Shown one piece after another: positions 52,152-63,300 of a stretch of DNA of 64,000 nt (positions within the stretch are counted from its first letter, which is position 1; each line of letters starts with the position of its first letter). This DNA comes from Bryobacter aggregatus MPL3 (GTDB taxonomy: Bacteria; Acidobacteriota; Terriglobia; Bryobacterales; Bryobacteraceae). Both the position numbers and the translations under genes were made by a program. The stretch covers positions 2,108,001 through 2,172,000 of the forward strand of contig NZ_JNIF01000003.1 of NCBI RefSeq assembly GCF_000702445.1, given 5' to 3'. The notes under the pieces were generated by a model. It saw only the letters and a program-made list of their open reading frames with translations. It searched no databases and was not told the DNA's origin.

Positions 52152-52586
52152 AGTCTTCGCCGCAGGCTTTTCGCTGCTGGCCTTGATGGAATCGAGCACG
52201 CCGTTGACGAACTTTACGCTCTCGTCGCCACTGTAGCGGCGGGCCAGTTCGAGGGCCTCGTCGATGATCACTGCGTAGGGCAGCTTGCCCTCGTAGAGTT
52301 CAAAGGCGGCAAGCCGCAGAATGTTCCGGTCGACGGAAGGCATGCGATCGAGCCGCCAGTGTTCACTGGCCTTGCCAATCTGCTCGTCGAGAATATCTTT
52401 CTTTGCAATCGCACCACGTACGAGCTCTTCCATGAAACGGTCTCGCAGCAGACGCGAAAAATCGTCGTCCTCACTGTGGAGCGTTTGATAGTAAGCTTCG
52501 ATTGCGGCGTCGGGGTCTTGCTTGCGCAAGTCGCACACATAGAGCACCTGTAGCGCTCGTTCGCGCGATTTCCTCCGGCTAGCCAT
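52128..52586 (-). CDS. nusB: Transcription antitermination factor NusB
   Basis: This 152-residue all-helical protein binds boxA with NusE for rRNA antitermination. [47 protein letters not shown] and FVNGVLDSI are diagnostic. It follows ribH by five bases in one operon. Confidence 0.95.
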   Translation of the reverse strand: MASRRKSRERALQVLYVCDLRKQDPDAAIEAYYQTLHSEDDDFSRLLRDRFMEELVRGAIAKKDILDEQIGKASEHWRLDRMPSVDRNILRLAAFELYEGKLPYAVIIDEALELARRYSGDESVKFVNGVLDSIKASSEKPAAKTSLTNTKS

Positions 52587-52591
52587 GAATC

Positions 52592-53095
52592 TTATACACC
52601 CTTCGCGCTTTTGATTTCGCGCAACAGGTTTGCCATCTCGATGGCACCCATTGCGGCATCTGCGCCTTTGTTCCCCATTTTGCCGCCTGCCCGGTCGAGA
52701 GCCTGTTCCATGGTGTTGGTGGTGAGCACGCCATTGGCCACCGGCATGCCGCTTTCTTTTGCGACTGCTCCAATCCCTTTGGCATTTTCGCCAGCGACAT
52801 AGTCAAAGTGCGGCGTATCGCCACGCACAACACAACCGAGACAAACAACAGCGTCCGTTTTCCCTAGTCTTGCCAGTTCCCCCACGACAACGGGCATTTC
52901 CCAGGCACCAGGGACTTTGATGACTTCGACATCTTTGGCTTCCGCTCCGGCGCGGGCGAGTGCTCCAAGGGCGCCGTCGAGCAGACGATCGGTCACGAGG
53001 CTATTAAAACGGCTGACCACGATTGCGACACGAAGTCCTCGAGCGGTGCCAAGACCTTCGCGCACCTTGATTTCATTGGGGTGAAAAGAGGACAT
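52592..53095 (-). CDS. ribH: 6,7-dimethyl-8-ribityllumazine synthase
   Basis: This 167-residue enzyme carries out the penultimate step of riboflavin synthesis. Motifs are [42 protein letters not shown] (catalytic His) and [19 protein letters not shown]. The ribH-nusB pair is frequent in bacteria. Divergent from lepA by 34 bp. No FMN riboswitch was seen before it. Confidence 0.96.
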   Translation of the reverse strand: MSSFHPNEIKVREGLGTARGLRVAIVVSRFNSLVTDRLLDGALGALARAGAEAKDVEVIKVPGAWEMPVVVGELARLGKTDAVVCLGCVVRGDTPHFDYVAGENAKGIGAVAKESGMPVANGVLTTNTMEQALDRAGGKMGNKGADAAMGAIEMANLLREIKSAKGV

Positions 53096-53129
53096 ATGGG
53101 ATACTAACGGGGTAACCTCAGTTTAGCGC

Positions 53130-54944
53130 ATGGATCCAGCATTTATTCGGAACTTCTCGATCATTGCGCACATTGACCATGGCAAATCCACACTAGCTGA
53201 CCGTCTGCTGGAAGTGACAGGCGCCTTGAGTCAGCGGGAGATGATGGCCCAAGTTCTCGACTCGATGGACCTCGAGCGGGAACGTGGAATCACCATCAAA
53301 GCTCACGCAGTGCGCTTGAACTATCTCGCCAAAGATGGCCACGAGTATCAGCTCAATCTGATTGACACGCCCGGGCACGTCGATTTTAGTTACGAGGTGT
53401 CTCGTAGCTTACAAGCGTGCGAAGGCGCTTTGCTGATTGTCGATGCGTCGCAAGGTGTCGAAGCCCAGACACTCGCCAATACTTATCTGGCTTTGGGCCA
53501 GAACCTCGAAATCATTCCGGTGATCAATAAGATCGATCTGCCGAGTGCCGAGCCAGACCGGGTCAAAGAACAGATCGAGACCGTCATCGGGCTCGACGCC
53601 TCCGATGCGGTGATGGCTAGCGCCAAGAACGGCATTGGCATTGAGGATATTCTCGAGGCCATTGTCCATAAGGTGCCGCCGCCCAAAGGCAACCCGGAGG
53701 ATCCGCTCCGCGCCCTGATTTTCGATAGCTGGTTTGACTCCTATCGCGGCGTCATCATTCTGATGCGTGTTATCGATGGCCGTGTCCGCAAGGGCATGAA
53801 GGTGCGTCTGAACGCGACGGGCAAAGTGTTTGAAGTGGATGGCCTCGGCTACCAATCACCCAAGCCGATTCCTTGTGAGGAATTGAGCGCGGGCGAAGTC
53901 GGTTTTCTCTTTGGAAATATCAAGACCGTGGCTGATGCACAGATCGGCGACACGATCATGGAAGAAGCGCGGCGGGCTGTCGAGCCGCTGCCCGGCTTCA
54001 TGGAAATCAAGCCGATGGTGTTTGCCGGCCTCTACCCGGTGGAGAGCAGCGAGCACAACCTCCTGCGCGAGGCGCTCGAAAAACTGCGGTTGAACGATAG
54101 TGCGCTCACCTATGAGGCTGAAAGCTCGGCGGCGCTGGGCTTCGGATTCCGTTGCGGCTTCCTCGGGTTGCTGCATCTTGAAATCGTGCAGGAGCGTCTG
54201 GAGCGCGAATTCAATATTGACCTGATCACGACGGCGCCGGGTGTGCGCTATCTGATCACGCTGATGAACGGCAAGGTCATTCATGTCGAGAATCCGCAGA
54301 ACTTCCCGGACCCCACCGAGATCGATCACATCGAAGAGCCGATTATCGACGCGACCATCATCACGCGCGAAGACTATATCGGCGAGATCCTGGCGCTGGT
54401 AGAAGAGAAGCGCGGCCAGCAGAAGAAGTTTGAGTTCATCGGCGACAAGCGCGTGATGCTGGTTTATGAGTTGCCACTGAATGAAGTAGTGCTCGACTTC
54501 TATGACCGGCTGAAGAGCTGTTCGCGCGGTTACGCGTCTTTGGACTACCATTTGTCCGGGCATCGCATCTCACCGATGGTGAAGCTGGATGTGATGGTGG
54601 CAGGCGAAGTGGTGGATGCGCTGTCGATGATCGTCCATAAGGACTTTGCCTATGAGCGCGGACGGGTTCTGATCGAGCGCCTGCGCAAGCTGATTCCGCG
54701 GCAAATGTTCGAGATTGCCTTACAGGCGGCCATTGGCGCGAAGGTGATTGCCCGCGAAAACATTTCGGCGATTCGCAAGAACGTGATCGCCAAGTGCTAC
54801 GGCGGCGACATCAGCCGCAAACGGAAACTGCTCGACAAGCAGAAGGAAGGCAAGAAGCGCATGAAGCGCGTCGGCCGGGTGGAGATTCCGCAAGAGGCGT
54901 TCCTGGCGGTGTTGAAGGTGACCTCCTCTTCTGACGACGACTAG
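53130..54944 (+). CDS. lepA: Elongation factor 4 (LepA)
   Basis: This 604-residue translational GTPase has AHIDHGKST (about 13-21), [15 protein letters not shown]-Tu domain II, EF-G-like domains and the LepA-specific C-terminal domain ([36 protein letters not shown] is the signature stretch in this region). It acts on stalled or mis-translocated ribosomes. Length is that of the family. The next gene follows after 15 bases. Confidence 0.97.
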   Translation: MDPAFIRNFSIIAHIDHGKSTLADRLLEVTGALSQREMMAQVLDSMDLERERGITIKAHAVRLNYLAKDGHEYQLNLIDTPGHVDFSYEVSRSLQACEGALLIVDASQGVEAQTLANTYLALGQNLEIIPVINKIDLPSAEPDRVKEQIETVIGLDASDAVMASAKNGIGIEDILEAIVHKVPPPKGNPEDPLRALIFDSWFDSYRGVIILMRVIDGRVRKGMKVRLNATGKVFEVDGLGYQSPKPIPCEELSAGEVGFLFGNIKTVADAQIGDTIMEEARRAVEPLPGFMEIKPMVFAGLYPVESSEHNLLREALEKLRLNDSALTYEAESSAALGFGFRCGFLGLLHLEIVQERLEREFNIDLITTAPGVRYLITLMNGKVIHVENPQNFPDPTEIDHIEEPIIDATIITREDYIGEILALVEEKRGQQKKFEFIGDKRVMLVYELPLNEVVLDFYDRLKSCSRGYASLDYHLSGHRISPMVKLDVMVAGEVVDALSMIVHKDFAYERGRVLIERLRKLIPRQMFEIALQAAIGAKVIARENISAIRKNVIAKCYGGDISRKRKLLDKQKEGKKRMKRVGRVEIPQEAFLAVLKVTSSSDDD

Positions 54945-54959
54945 GCTAGACTGGGCGCG

Positions 54960-56021
54960 ATGGTATTCTGCCCGAATTGCGGTACACAGTATGAATCGCT
55001 ACCACTCCGTTGCCAGTGCGGGTATCTCTTTGGCTCGGGACCCGCTGCCCAGACGGCTCCAGTAGCGCCGTCGCCCGAGGCGCGCTTTGCGTTTACCGGG
55101 GATGGGGCGGAGCTTTTTAAGCTGTACGTGCAGCTCATCCTGTTCAGCATCCCGACCCTGGGCATCTATAGCTTTTGGGGCCGGACCGAAATTCGGAGCT
55201 ACCTGTGGGGGAGTGTCCAATTTGCCGGACAGCCTTTTTTCTATCACGGCACGGGGAAGGAACTATTTCTTGGCTGGCTGAAGTTTTTCGGTGGTCTCAT
55301 TGTGCTGTATGCGGGAGTGGGCTGGGCTGCCATTGCGATGGGCGAGCGGGGTTCGCTCCTGGCCGCCGCTATCCTTTACGGCACGATCTTTTTGCTGATG
55401 CCGCTGGCCATTCATGGCGCATTGCGCTACCGGCTGAGCCGCACTTCCTGGAATGGCCGCCGCTTCTCCTATCGTGGCAATCTGTGGAAGCTTGCGCTCA
55501 GTTTCTGGATTGGCGCCTTGATGACGGTTGTTACGCTGGGTTTGGCCTTACCCTACTTTCTGGCTGATCTGCGCGGGTACGTCGTGGAGAACATCTGGTT
55601 TGCCGGGCAACGCTTCGACTTCTCCGGACGAGGCAAAGACCTGTTCTGGCCTTTTGCCCTGCACCTGCTTCTCTACCTTCCCACCCTGAGTCTGGCGCGC
55701 TTCTGGTATGCGGCCAAGCAAACTGAGTATTACTGGGCTCGGACCAGCTTCGCTAGCGTGCCCTTCCGCTCGACGATCTCGGTGAGCGAGTTGACCCTTG
55801 TTAAGATCACGAACCTCCTCCTTACGGTCTTCACCTTCGGGATCGGATACCCGTGGGCAATCTGCCGCCAGATGCGATATCTGACCGCGAACCTGTCCCT
55901 CGATCGCCTGCCGGCGGTGACGCTGACTGCGGGGGATGACGCCGCAGGCACTGCGTTTGGCGACGAACTTGGCCTTGCCCTGGGTACCGATGCCGGAATT
56001 GACGCAGGCTTCGGGCTCTAG
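54960..56021 (+). CDS. YjgN-type DUF898 membrane protein with zinc-ribbon start
   Basis: This 353-residue protein starts with a zinc-ribbon ([18 protein letters not shown]: four Cys in CxxC pairs) and then has repeated membrane segments ([115 protein letters not shown]). The last part is Asp/Gly rich. DUF898 proteins have no firm function. The zinc ribbon is an addition to the plain YjgN layout. It is five bases before the M48 peptidase gene. Confidence 0.78.
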   Translation: MVFCPNCGTQYESLPLRCQCGYLFGSGPAAQTAPVAPSPEARFAFTGDGAELFKLYVQLILFSIPTLGIYSFWGRTEIRSYLWGSVQFAGQPFFYHGTGKELFLGWLKFFGGLIVLYAGVGWAAIAMGERGSLLAAAILYGTIFLLMPLAIHGALRYRLSRTSWNGRRFSYRGNLWKLALSFWIGALMTVVTLGLALPYFLADLRGYVVENIWFAGQRFDFSGRGKDLFWPFALHLLLYLPTLSLARFWYAAKQTEYYWARTSFASVPFRSTISVSELTLVKITNLLLTVFTFGIGYPWAICRQMRYLTANLSLDRLPAVTLTAGDDAAGTAFGDELGLALGTDAGIDAGFGL

Positions 56022-56025
56022 TTTC

Positions 56026-56811
56026 ATGCGCTGGAAGATTGGCGCCCTGATTGTCGGGACTCTCCTCTTGGTTGGTCTGGTGCTGAGCACTGCCTATGCC
56101 GCTCTTCCCTACGCGCTGGGTGGCGTGGCGAGGCTGGTTCCGATCAGTCTTGAAGACAAGCTCGGCAGCATGGTGCTGGCCGGGCTGGTACGCGAGCACC
56201 GGCCTTGTGAGAATCCCGAACTCACCGCGATGATGCAGGCGATTGCCACGCGGCTCAGCGCCGCCATGGACGCATCGCCCTACCGATTCGATATCCAGGT
56301 GCTGCGGAGCCCACAGGTGAACGCGATGGCCGCTCCAGGGGGCCACATTGCGGTCTTCAGTGGCTTGGTCGACCGCATGGACAACCCGGAACAGGTTGCT
56401 GCCGTGCTCGCCCATGAGATGCAGCATGTGGTGCAGCGGCATTCGGTGAAGGGCATCCTGCGGGCGCTGGGCATCCAGACCTTTCTGACGATTGTTGTTG
56501 GCGATCCGGGAGTTCTGGGGGACCTGGCTGGCAATCTGGGTGTGCTTCACTTCATGCGCAGTGACGAGGAGAGTGCCGACGATGCGGCAATTCAAGTATT
56601 GATGCGCGCCGGAATTGCACCGGTTGAGATGCAGAAGGCCTTTGAGAATCTGGCGAAGTCCGGGGGCGGGGAGAGCGGCTCCGCGCTGAGCTATCTCTCG
56701 ACGCACCCTCCTCTTGCAGACCGGATCGAGCGCGTTCGCCAGGCCAGCATGGAATGGCAGGGACAAGCGCGGCCGATTGGGGTTTCGATGCCGCGCACCT
56801 GTTTGCCTTAA
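56026..56811 (+). CDS. M48-family metallopeptidase, membrane-anchored
   Basis: This 261-residue protein starts at ATG 56026; an upstream in-frame start would overlap the preceding gene. It has an N-terminal membrane anchor (about 5-28), a catalytic LAHEMQHVVQRHS (HExxH zinc site) at about residue 130, the third ligand in RSDEESADDAA, and the final STHPPLADRIERV. This is the BepA/HtpX-like branch, involved in outer-membrane protein quality control in other bacteria. It converges with the DUF2071 gene, overlapping by four bases. Confidence 0.88.
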   Translation: MRWKIGALIVGTLLLVGLVLSTAYAALPYALGGVARLVPISLEDKLGSMVLAGLVREHRPCENPELTAMMQAIATRLSAAMDASPYRFDIQVLRSPQVNAMAAPGGHIAVFSGLVDRMDNPEQVAAVLAHEMQHVVQRHSVKGILRALGIQTFLTIVVGDPGVLGDLAGNLGVLHFMRSDEESADDAAIQVLMRAGIAPVEMQKAFENLAKSGGGESGSALSYLSTHPPLADRIERVRQASMEWQGQARPIGVSMPRTCLP

Positions 56812-57260
56812 ACCAAGCGCTGGAGCGGCCAGATGGCAACCTCGAGTGCTTCTGAGAAGTGCAGCAGCGGTGAGGGCGTGGCTGGTTTTGTGGGCCGGTA
56901 GCGGCCCTCGAACGGCTGTGAGGCCTCCAGACTCCAGAAGTGAACGCCCGGCTGCTGCCGCCCCTGCTTCGGCAGGACATAGGTGCGCAGGTTCAGCTCG
57001 ATAAAGTCAGAGATCCAGGGGAGCGCGGGTGCGAAGCGGGGCCTGACCCCAGCCATCCTGAATGGAACGACCGCCACCCAGGCCATCCCCTCGAAAAGAT
57101 CGAGCGTGACGGGCTCGGGGAGGAGCGGGATGAGTTTTTCCGGCTCAATGGGCCAATGGGCAAAGAGCAGGTGGCGCCACCACTGGGTGATTCCCCAGGG
57201 GCGAGTGGGAAGTTCCCAGGGCCGGTGGTCTATCGTGAGGAGAACATCCCGGAGCGGCAC
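56808..57260 (-). CDS. Shortened DUF2071 protein
   Basis: This 150-residue protein shows the N-terminal DUF2071/YqjF half (LRDVLLTIDHRPWELP, QWWRHLLFAHWPIEPEKLIPLLPEPVTLD, WVAVVPFRMAGVRPR). After GVHFWSLEAS it jumps to a piece like the family's far C-terminus (YRPTKP, AIWPLQRL). The family is usually 230-250 residues, so about 80-90 residues seem to be missing internally with the frame kept. Either a functional short form or an early pseudogene. Function of DUF2071 is unknown. Confidence 0.65.
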   Translation of the reverse strand: MPLRDVLLTIDHRPWELPTRPWGITQWWRHLLFAHWPIEPEKLIPLLPEPVTLDLFEGMAWVAVVPFRMAGVRPRFAPALPWISDFIELNLRTYVLPKQGRQQPGVHFWSLEASQPFEGRYRPTKPATPSPLLHFSEALEVAIWPLQRLV

Positions 57261-57278
57261 AATAGTAGGCTATCTCTA

Positions 57279-57857
57279 GTGACGGGAAAAGAAACCGAAG
57301 TCAAAATTGTTGTTCCTGCGTTTCGACCGTTCCGGCGGCAGTTGCGCGAAGCTGGATTTCGTCTGAAACGGCGGCGGGTGTTTGAGAGAAATACAATTCT
57401 CGAAACGGAGCCAGCCAGCCTGCGGCCCAATGGCTGCATCTTGCGCTTGCGCGAGGCGGGGGGCAGGTTCACGGTCACCTATAAAGGAAAGGCGACGGTG
57501 GCCAAGCACAAGTCGCGGGAAGAGATTGAGTTTGAGGTCTCCGATGCCGCAGCGGCCTCCACCTTATTGCAGCGCCTGGGCTATCTGCCGCGCTTCGTAT
57601 ACGAAAAATACCGGACGGAATATATCGACAGCGCTGGCGGGATCGTGACTCTCGATGAGACACCGATTGGCTTGTATGCCGAACTGGAAGGGCCGGAAGA
57701 TTGGATCGACGCCACTGCAAAAATTCTGAAAATTGCCGATACAGAATATATCACTGCGAGCTACGGTGCTCTCTACTTGCGCTGGTGCGAGGCGCAGGCG
57801 CTGGTGCCTGGAAATATGGTGTTTGAAGGACCGATTGCCATCGGGAAAGCCGACTAG
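57279..57857 (+). CDS. CYTH-domain protein (class IV adenylate cyclase / thiamine triphosphatase-like)
   Basis: This 192-residue protein starts at GTG 57279. The EXEXK motif (KETEVK) is at the N-terminus. The fold's beta-tunnel residues are seen in LRLREAGGRFTVTYKGK, REEIEFEV, YEKYRTEYI and LYAELEGPEDWID. Enzymes of this superfamily hydrolyse triphosphates or make cAMP; the exact reaction cannot be told. It is divergent from the DUF2071 gene by 18 bp. Confidence 0.82.
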   Translation: MTGKETEVKIVVPAFRPFRRQLREAGFRLKRRRVFERNTILETEPASLRPNGCILRLREAGGRFTVTYKGKATVAKHKSREEIEFEVSDAAAASTLLQRLGYLPRFVYEKYRTEYIDSAGGIVTLDETPIGLYAELEGPEDWIDATAKILKIADTEYITASYGALYLRWCEAQALVPGNMVFEGPIAIGKAD

Positions 57858-57955
57858 TACAAATGACTGGACATAGTACTTTGAGAAACTACACCTACTA
57901 CTCTATTTCCGTTGGCGCGGGCCAGGCAGGATGATATTCTCTCGTTGAAGAACAA

Positions 57956-58402
57956 ATGAGTTTCAGCCTCCTACTCATCGGTCTCTCGTTGGCGCTCTTC
58001 GCCTACTGGTTTCGCTATACCTGCATTTTGATCTTGCGAACCCAGACGGCAGAAGACTTCGCCTCGGAAGTCGGTCGTGCCAACGGCCTCAGCTTCCATT
58101 TGGTGCGCAATCAACTGGAAAGTAATGCAACTCTCAACGTTGACGCTTTGTATCGGTCACTGGAGAGCGATTATCGTGTGGTGACCCAGTTGCTTGATCA
58201 GGCTCCTGGTGGATCTTTTGAAGACAATATTCTACAGAACAAGCTTCTTCGCGCAAATTTCCGCGTGACGCAAGCATGGTTTCGCGTGAGCCGTTGCCTC
58301 GGCCTGCGCGCGTCGGTCAATGCTCTCGAAGAGATGGCCGATACTGTGAACCATTTTGCCAACAGCTTTGGAGAGTTCAGCGCCGTCTCATCCCGCGCCT
58401 AA
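57956..58402 (+). CDS. Small hypothetical protein with one membrane segment
   Basis: This 148-residue protein has a membrane segment at about 5-27 (LLIGLSLALFAYWFRYTCILIL), then a soluble helical domain (FASEVGRANGLSFHLVRNQLE, LRANFRVTQAWFRVSRCLGL). No family recognised. Similar small proteins precede MoxR operons in some acidobacteria, though this is a weak memory. A perfect hairpin at 58449 follows. Confidence 0.6.
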   Translation: MSFSLLLIGLSLALFAYWFRYTCILILRTQTAEDFASEVGRANGLSFHLVRNQLESNATLNVDALYRSLESDYRVVTQLLDQAPGGSFEDNILQNKLLRANFRVTQAWFRVSRCLGLRASVNALEEMADTVNHFANSFGEFSAVSSRA

Positions 58403-58448
58403 CGCTCCTTTGCTTTTATCAAATTTACGAATCGGTTGCATACCGGAC

Positions 58449-58478
58449 AAAATGGAGAGGCAAGGGCCTCTCCATTTT
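58449..58478 (+). terminator. Intrinsic terminator before moxR
   Basis: AAAATGGAGAGG and CCTCTCCATTTT form a perfect 12-bp stem with loop CAAGGG. Its T-tail ends 15 bases before the GTG start at 58494. It may attenuate the downstream operon. Confidence 0.75.
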
Positions 58479-58493
58479 GCTTAAGATGACATT

Positions 58494-59483
<990 letters not shown>

Positions 59484-59506
59484 GTTTTCCGTCTAAGTCA
59501 TCCAAC

Positions 59507-60388
59507 GTGGCGCAAAGCGAATTCAAGATCGAGAAGGCCTTTCTGGAAAGGCTGGAACGGCTCACCATTCATTGGCAGAAGTCGTTTCCCGGAATCGTGG
59601 GTGGTCACAATAGCAGCCGTTTTTCGGGGCCCGGGCAGGAGTTTCTCGACCATCGGAACTTCACCACGGGCGATGATCTGCGGGCCGTCAATTGGCGTGC
59701 CTACATGCGTCTCGAGAAGCTGTTCCTGAAAATGTTCCAGATCGAGCCCCGGGTGCCGATCCGTATCTTTCTGGATGCGAGTGAGAGCATGGGGTTGGGC
59801 AATAAGTGGGATTATGCACGCCGGCTCGTGGCTGCGATTACCTATGTCGGTCTCGTACGTCTGGATGCTATGCAGCTGATTCCCTTTCGCGAGGAGATGG
59901 AAGAAGGTCTGTCCTGCGGGGGCGGCCGGCATCGCTTTTCGCCGGTGGCCGATTATCTGCGCGATCTGAAGCCTGGGGGGAAAACAGATTTTGCCCGCGT
60001 GTCGCGTGAATTTCTTTCTGCCAGCCGGCAGCGCGGCCTGGTGATCATCGTTTCGGACTTCCTGGGCGAGGACGATTGGCTGCGTCCGTTGCAATTCATG
60101 GCCGACTTTGGGCATGAACTGACGTTGATTCAGGTTTGGGATGACGAGGACCGCTCTCCCTCTGCCGTGGGGGATCTCGAAGTGACCGAAGTCGAATCGG
60201 GCAAGCAGGTCAAGATCAGCTTCGATGAAAAGGCGAGAGCGCAGTACACGGCCAGCTTTGATGCCTATTCAGAAGAGCTACGCCGCCTGGCATTGCGGAA
60301 CGAGGGCCGCTATAGCGGCCTGCCGACGAGCACCAGTGTCGAAGATGCGGTTTTTGGCTCGCTCATTGCTGCGCAGGGGCTGCGCTAA
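59507..60388 (+). CDS. DUF58 protein
   Basis: This 293-residue protein starts at GTG 59507. The DUF58 core is GQEFLDHRNFTTGDDLRAVNWRAYMRLEKLFLKMF, and a vWA-like fold follows (RIFLDASESMGLG, DFARVSREFL, VIIVSDFLGEDDW). MoxR-DUF58-VWA is a conserved trio (Bat/YeaD type). It is 23 bp after moxR, and the next gene starts at the base after its stop. Confidence 0.92.
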   Translation: MAQSEFKIEKAFLERLERLTIHWQKSFPGIVGGHNSSRFSGPGQEFLDHRNFTTGDDLRAVNWRAYMRLEKLFLKMFQIEPRVPIRIFLDASESMGLGNKWDYARRLVAAITYVGLVRLDAMQLIPFREEMEEGLSCGGGRHRFSPVADYLRDLKPGGKTDFARVSREFLSASRQRGLVIIVSDFLGEDDWLRPLQFMADFGHELTLIQVWDDEDRSPSAVGDLEVTEVESGKQVKISFDEKARAQYTASFDAYSEELRRLALRNEGRYSGLPTSTSVEDAVFGSLIAAQGLR

Positions 60389-63300
60389 GTGGAATTTCTC
60401 AATCTCAGTTTTTTTGAGTTCTCCGCACTGTTTACGGTGCTGGGACTGGTTGTCACCACACTGTATTTGCTGGATCGCTCCCGGGTGAAGATCCGGGCCG
60501 CGACGCTGCGATTCTGGCAAGCCGCGCTTGCGCCAGTCAGCCAGCAGCGCCGCCGCAAGATCCAACAACCGTGGAGCTTGCTGCTGCAGCTTTTAGCGCT
60601 GGCGCTGTTGTTGCTGGCGGCTTCGCAGCTTCGCTGGGGTGGTGAGAAGTATGCGCCGCGCAATCACGTGCTGGTCGTCGACGTTTCGGCGGCAAGCGCC
60701 GCGCCGTCCCGGGCCGATGGGCAAACCGATGTGTTGACCGCCTCGAAGCGCAAGGCGCTCGCCTGGCTCAAGACGGTGCCGTCGCAGGACAAAGTAAGTG
60801 TGGTTGAGGCTGGGCCTCTGTTGACGCCGCGGACCTCACTGGAAACGAATCGGGCGCAAACGATCCGCGCCATCCAGGTGCTGCAATCGACTTCCGGTGG
60901 CACACGCATCGGAGAGGCTTTCGATTTTGCAGAGAATCTGCAACGCCGCGCTGGTGGTGTTGCTGGTGAGATTGTCTACGCTGGCCCGGCCCGGCTGGCG
61001 AATGGCGATTCTGAAGTGGCGAAGGTGCCGTCGAATCTCCGCTTGTTGGTGACCGATGCGTCGCTAAACAATATTGGAATTCGCCGGGCGGGCGTGCGGC
61101 GGAGTCTGGACGATCTGGGTGTCTGGGACGTTCTGGTGACGGTCAAGAATTATGCGGCACAGCCGAAGCCGCTCGCGATCGGGCTGTCCTATGGCGGCGT
61201 TCCGGTGGGCAGTACGAATGCGATGCTGCCTGCGGGCTCTGAGCAAACCATTACGCTCACCCATCGCACGAAATCGGCGGGCCTACTCGATGTGCGGCTG
61301 CTTGGGAAGGACGACATCGCGCTCGACGACCATGTGTCGCTCGAGCTCCCCGAGCTTCCGAGCGTACGAGTGAAGGTGTTCACCAAAGAGCCGCAGATCT
61401 GGCGGCCCTTGCTGCAGGCGAATTCAGTGGTGGAGGCGAGCTATGCGGCTCCCGACCAGTATGCCGCCGGTAAGGAAGACGCTTCGCTGCTGATTTTCGA
61501 TGGCTTTGAGCCGCCGGCGCCGGAAAAGAGCGCAGCTCTTTATTTGTTGCCTGGCGATAAGACTCTCACCCTGAAGAGCTGGCGGGGGGATCATCCGATT
61601 TCCGCCGGCATCCGCAGCCGCGACTTCCGTCTGAACGGGGCGCGCGTGTTGACGGCGAAGCCAGGTGAGGTTTCTGTCTTGGAATCTGACGCCGGGCCGG
61701 TGCTGGTGGCCGGGAAGGGAATCGTTCGTCTGGGCTTTCAGCCTGCTAAGACGGCGATGCGCCAGGAAGTCACCGGGCCGCTTTTGATTGCCAACATCCT
61801 GCGCTATCTCGCGCCCGACAGCTACAAGCAATGGGAAAGTGTGGCGGCCAGCCCGGGTGCGATCCAATTGCCGGTCGGGAACGTGGATGGGAAGAAGTTG
61901 CAGGTTTTGACCGGCGATGGCAAGGCGCTGCCTTTCTCGGTGGAGAATGGCATGCTGCGCAGCTTCATGCCCTATCCGGGTACGCTGCGTGTGCTCGATG
62001 GCTCCCGCGAAGTGGTGTACTCGCTCACGCTGCCCGACCTTCCGGACAAGAGCTGGGATGCGCCGTCGACGATTGCAAGCGGCATTCCGCCAGAGGGCGT
62101 ATCATCTCCCGAGGCGAAGGATCTTTGGCGTTGGCTTGCGGTAGCTGGCGGCCTGATTCTGTTGCTCGAGTGGTGGCTGTATGCCAAGCGGCAGCGACTG
62201 TGGTGGAAGGTGGCGGCACTTGCCGCCATCGCCATTGCATTGTTTGGACCGGCGATGTCCTTGTTTGAGACCAAGATCGCGGTGACGATTCTGGCCGATA
62301 CCTCGCAGAGCCTGACGCCGCAGGATGTGGAAGCGATGGGCGACCGCATTGGCCAGATCCAATCGGCACGGGGCCGGCATCTGGTGCGTGTGCTGCCCTT
62401 TGCACGCGGTGTGCGTGCGATCTCGCCAGACGAGGCAACGGGCCGGCTGAAGCTGAGCGCGGGGGACCAGGGGCGGGGGACCAATATCGAATCGGCGATT
62501 CGCGATGCCATTGCCTCGACGCCTGCCGATCTGGTGCCGCACCTTGTATTGATCAGCGACGGGATGGAGACCGAAGGCAATGCGATGCAGGGCCTGTGGC
62601 AGGCGCAGCAGTTGCATATTCCTATTGACACCTATGCGCTGAAGGGACGGCAGAAGCCGCAACTCTCGATCGAATCGGTGAAGATGCCGCCCCAGGCCTT
62701 TGCCGGGGAAAAGTTTCCGGTGGAGATCAGCCTCAAGGCGCCGCGCGACACGAGCGCGAAGCTGGAATTGAAGGCTGAAGGCAAGACTATTGGCGCAGGG
62801 GAAGTGAAGCTGAAGCCGGGGACCAATGAGTTGACGGTGACTTCTTCGGTCACCACATCCGGAGTGATCCATTTGTCGGGAAGCGTTTCAACGGCCGATC
62901 TGGGCGAGGCGACTTTCGATCAGGCCGTCTACATCCAGAAGCCGCGGATGCTCTATGTTTCGCAGGATCCGGCCGGTACGGATAGCAACCTGATGCGGGC
63001 CGTCGAATCCTACCAGTTCGATGTCACCAAGGTGAGCGAGGCGCCGATCGACGCGCTGAGCAAGTACGAAGTGGTGGTGCTGAATAATCAGGATCTTGAA
63101 GGCTATTCGCCTGCGCTGAAGGGCGCAATCGAAACTTATGTGAAGCGGGGCGGCGGGCTGCTGACCATTGGCGGCGAACGCAATCAATATGTCGAGAAGA
63201 AGCCCGGTACGCCGGAGGATGCGCTCGAGCGGACGCTGCCGGCGAAGCTGGCGCCGCCGCGCAGTCCGGAAGGCACCTGCGTTGTGTTGATTATCGACAA

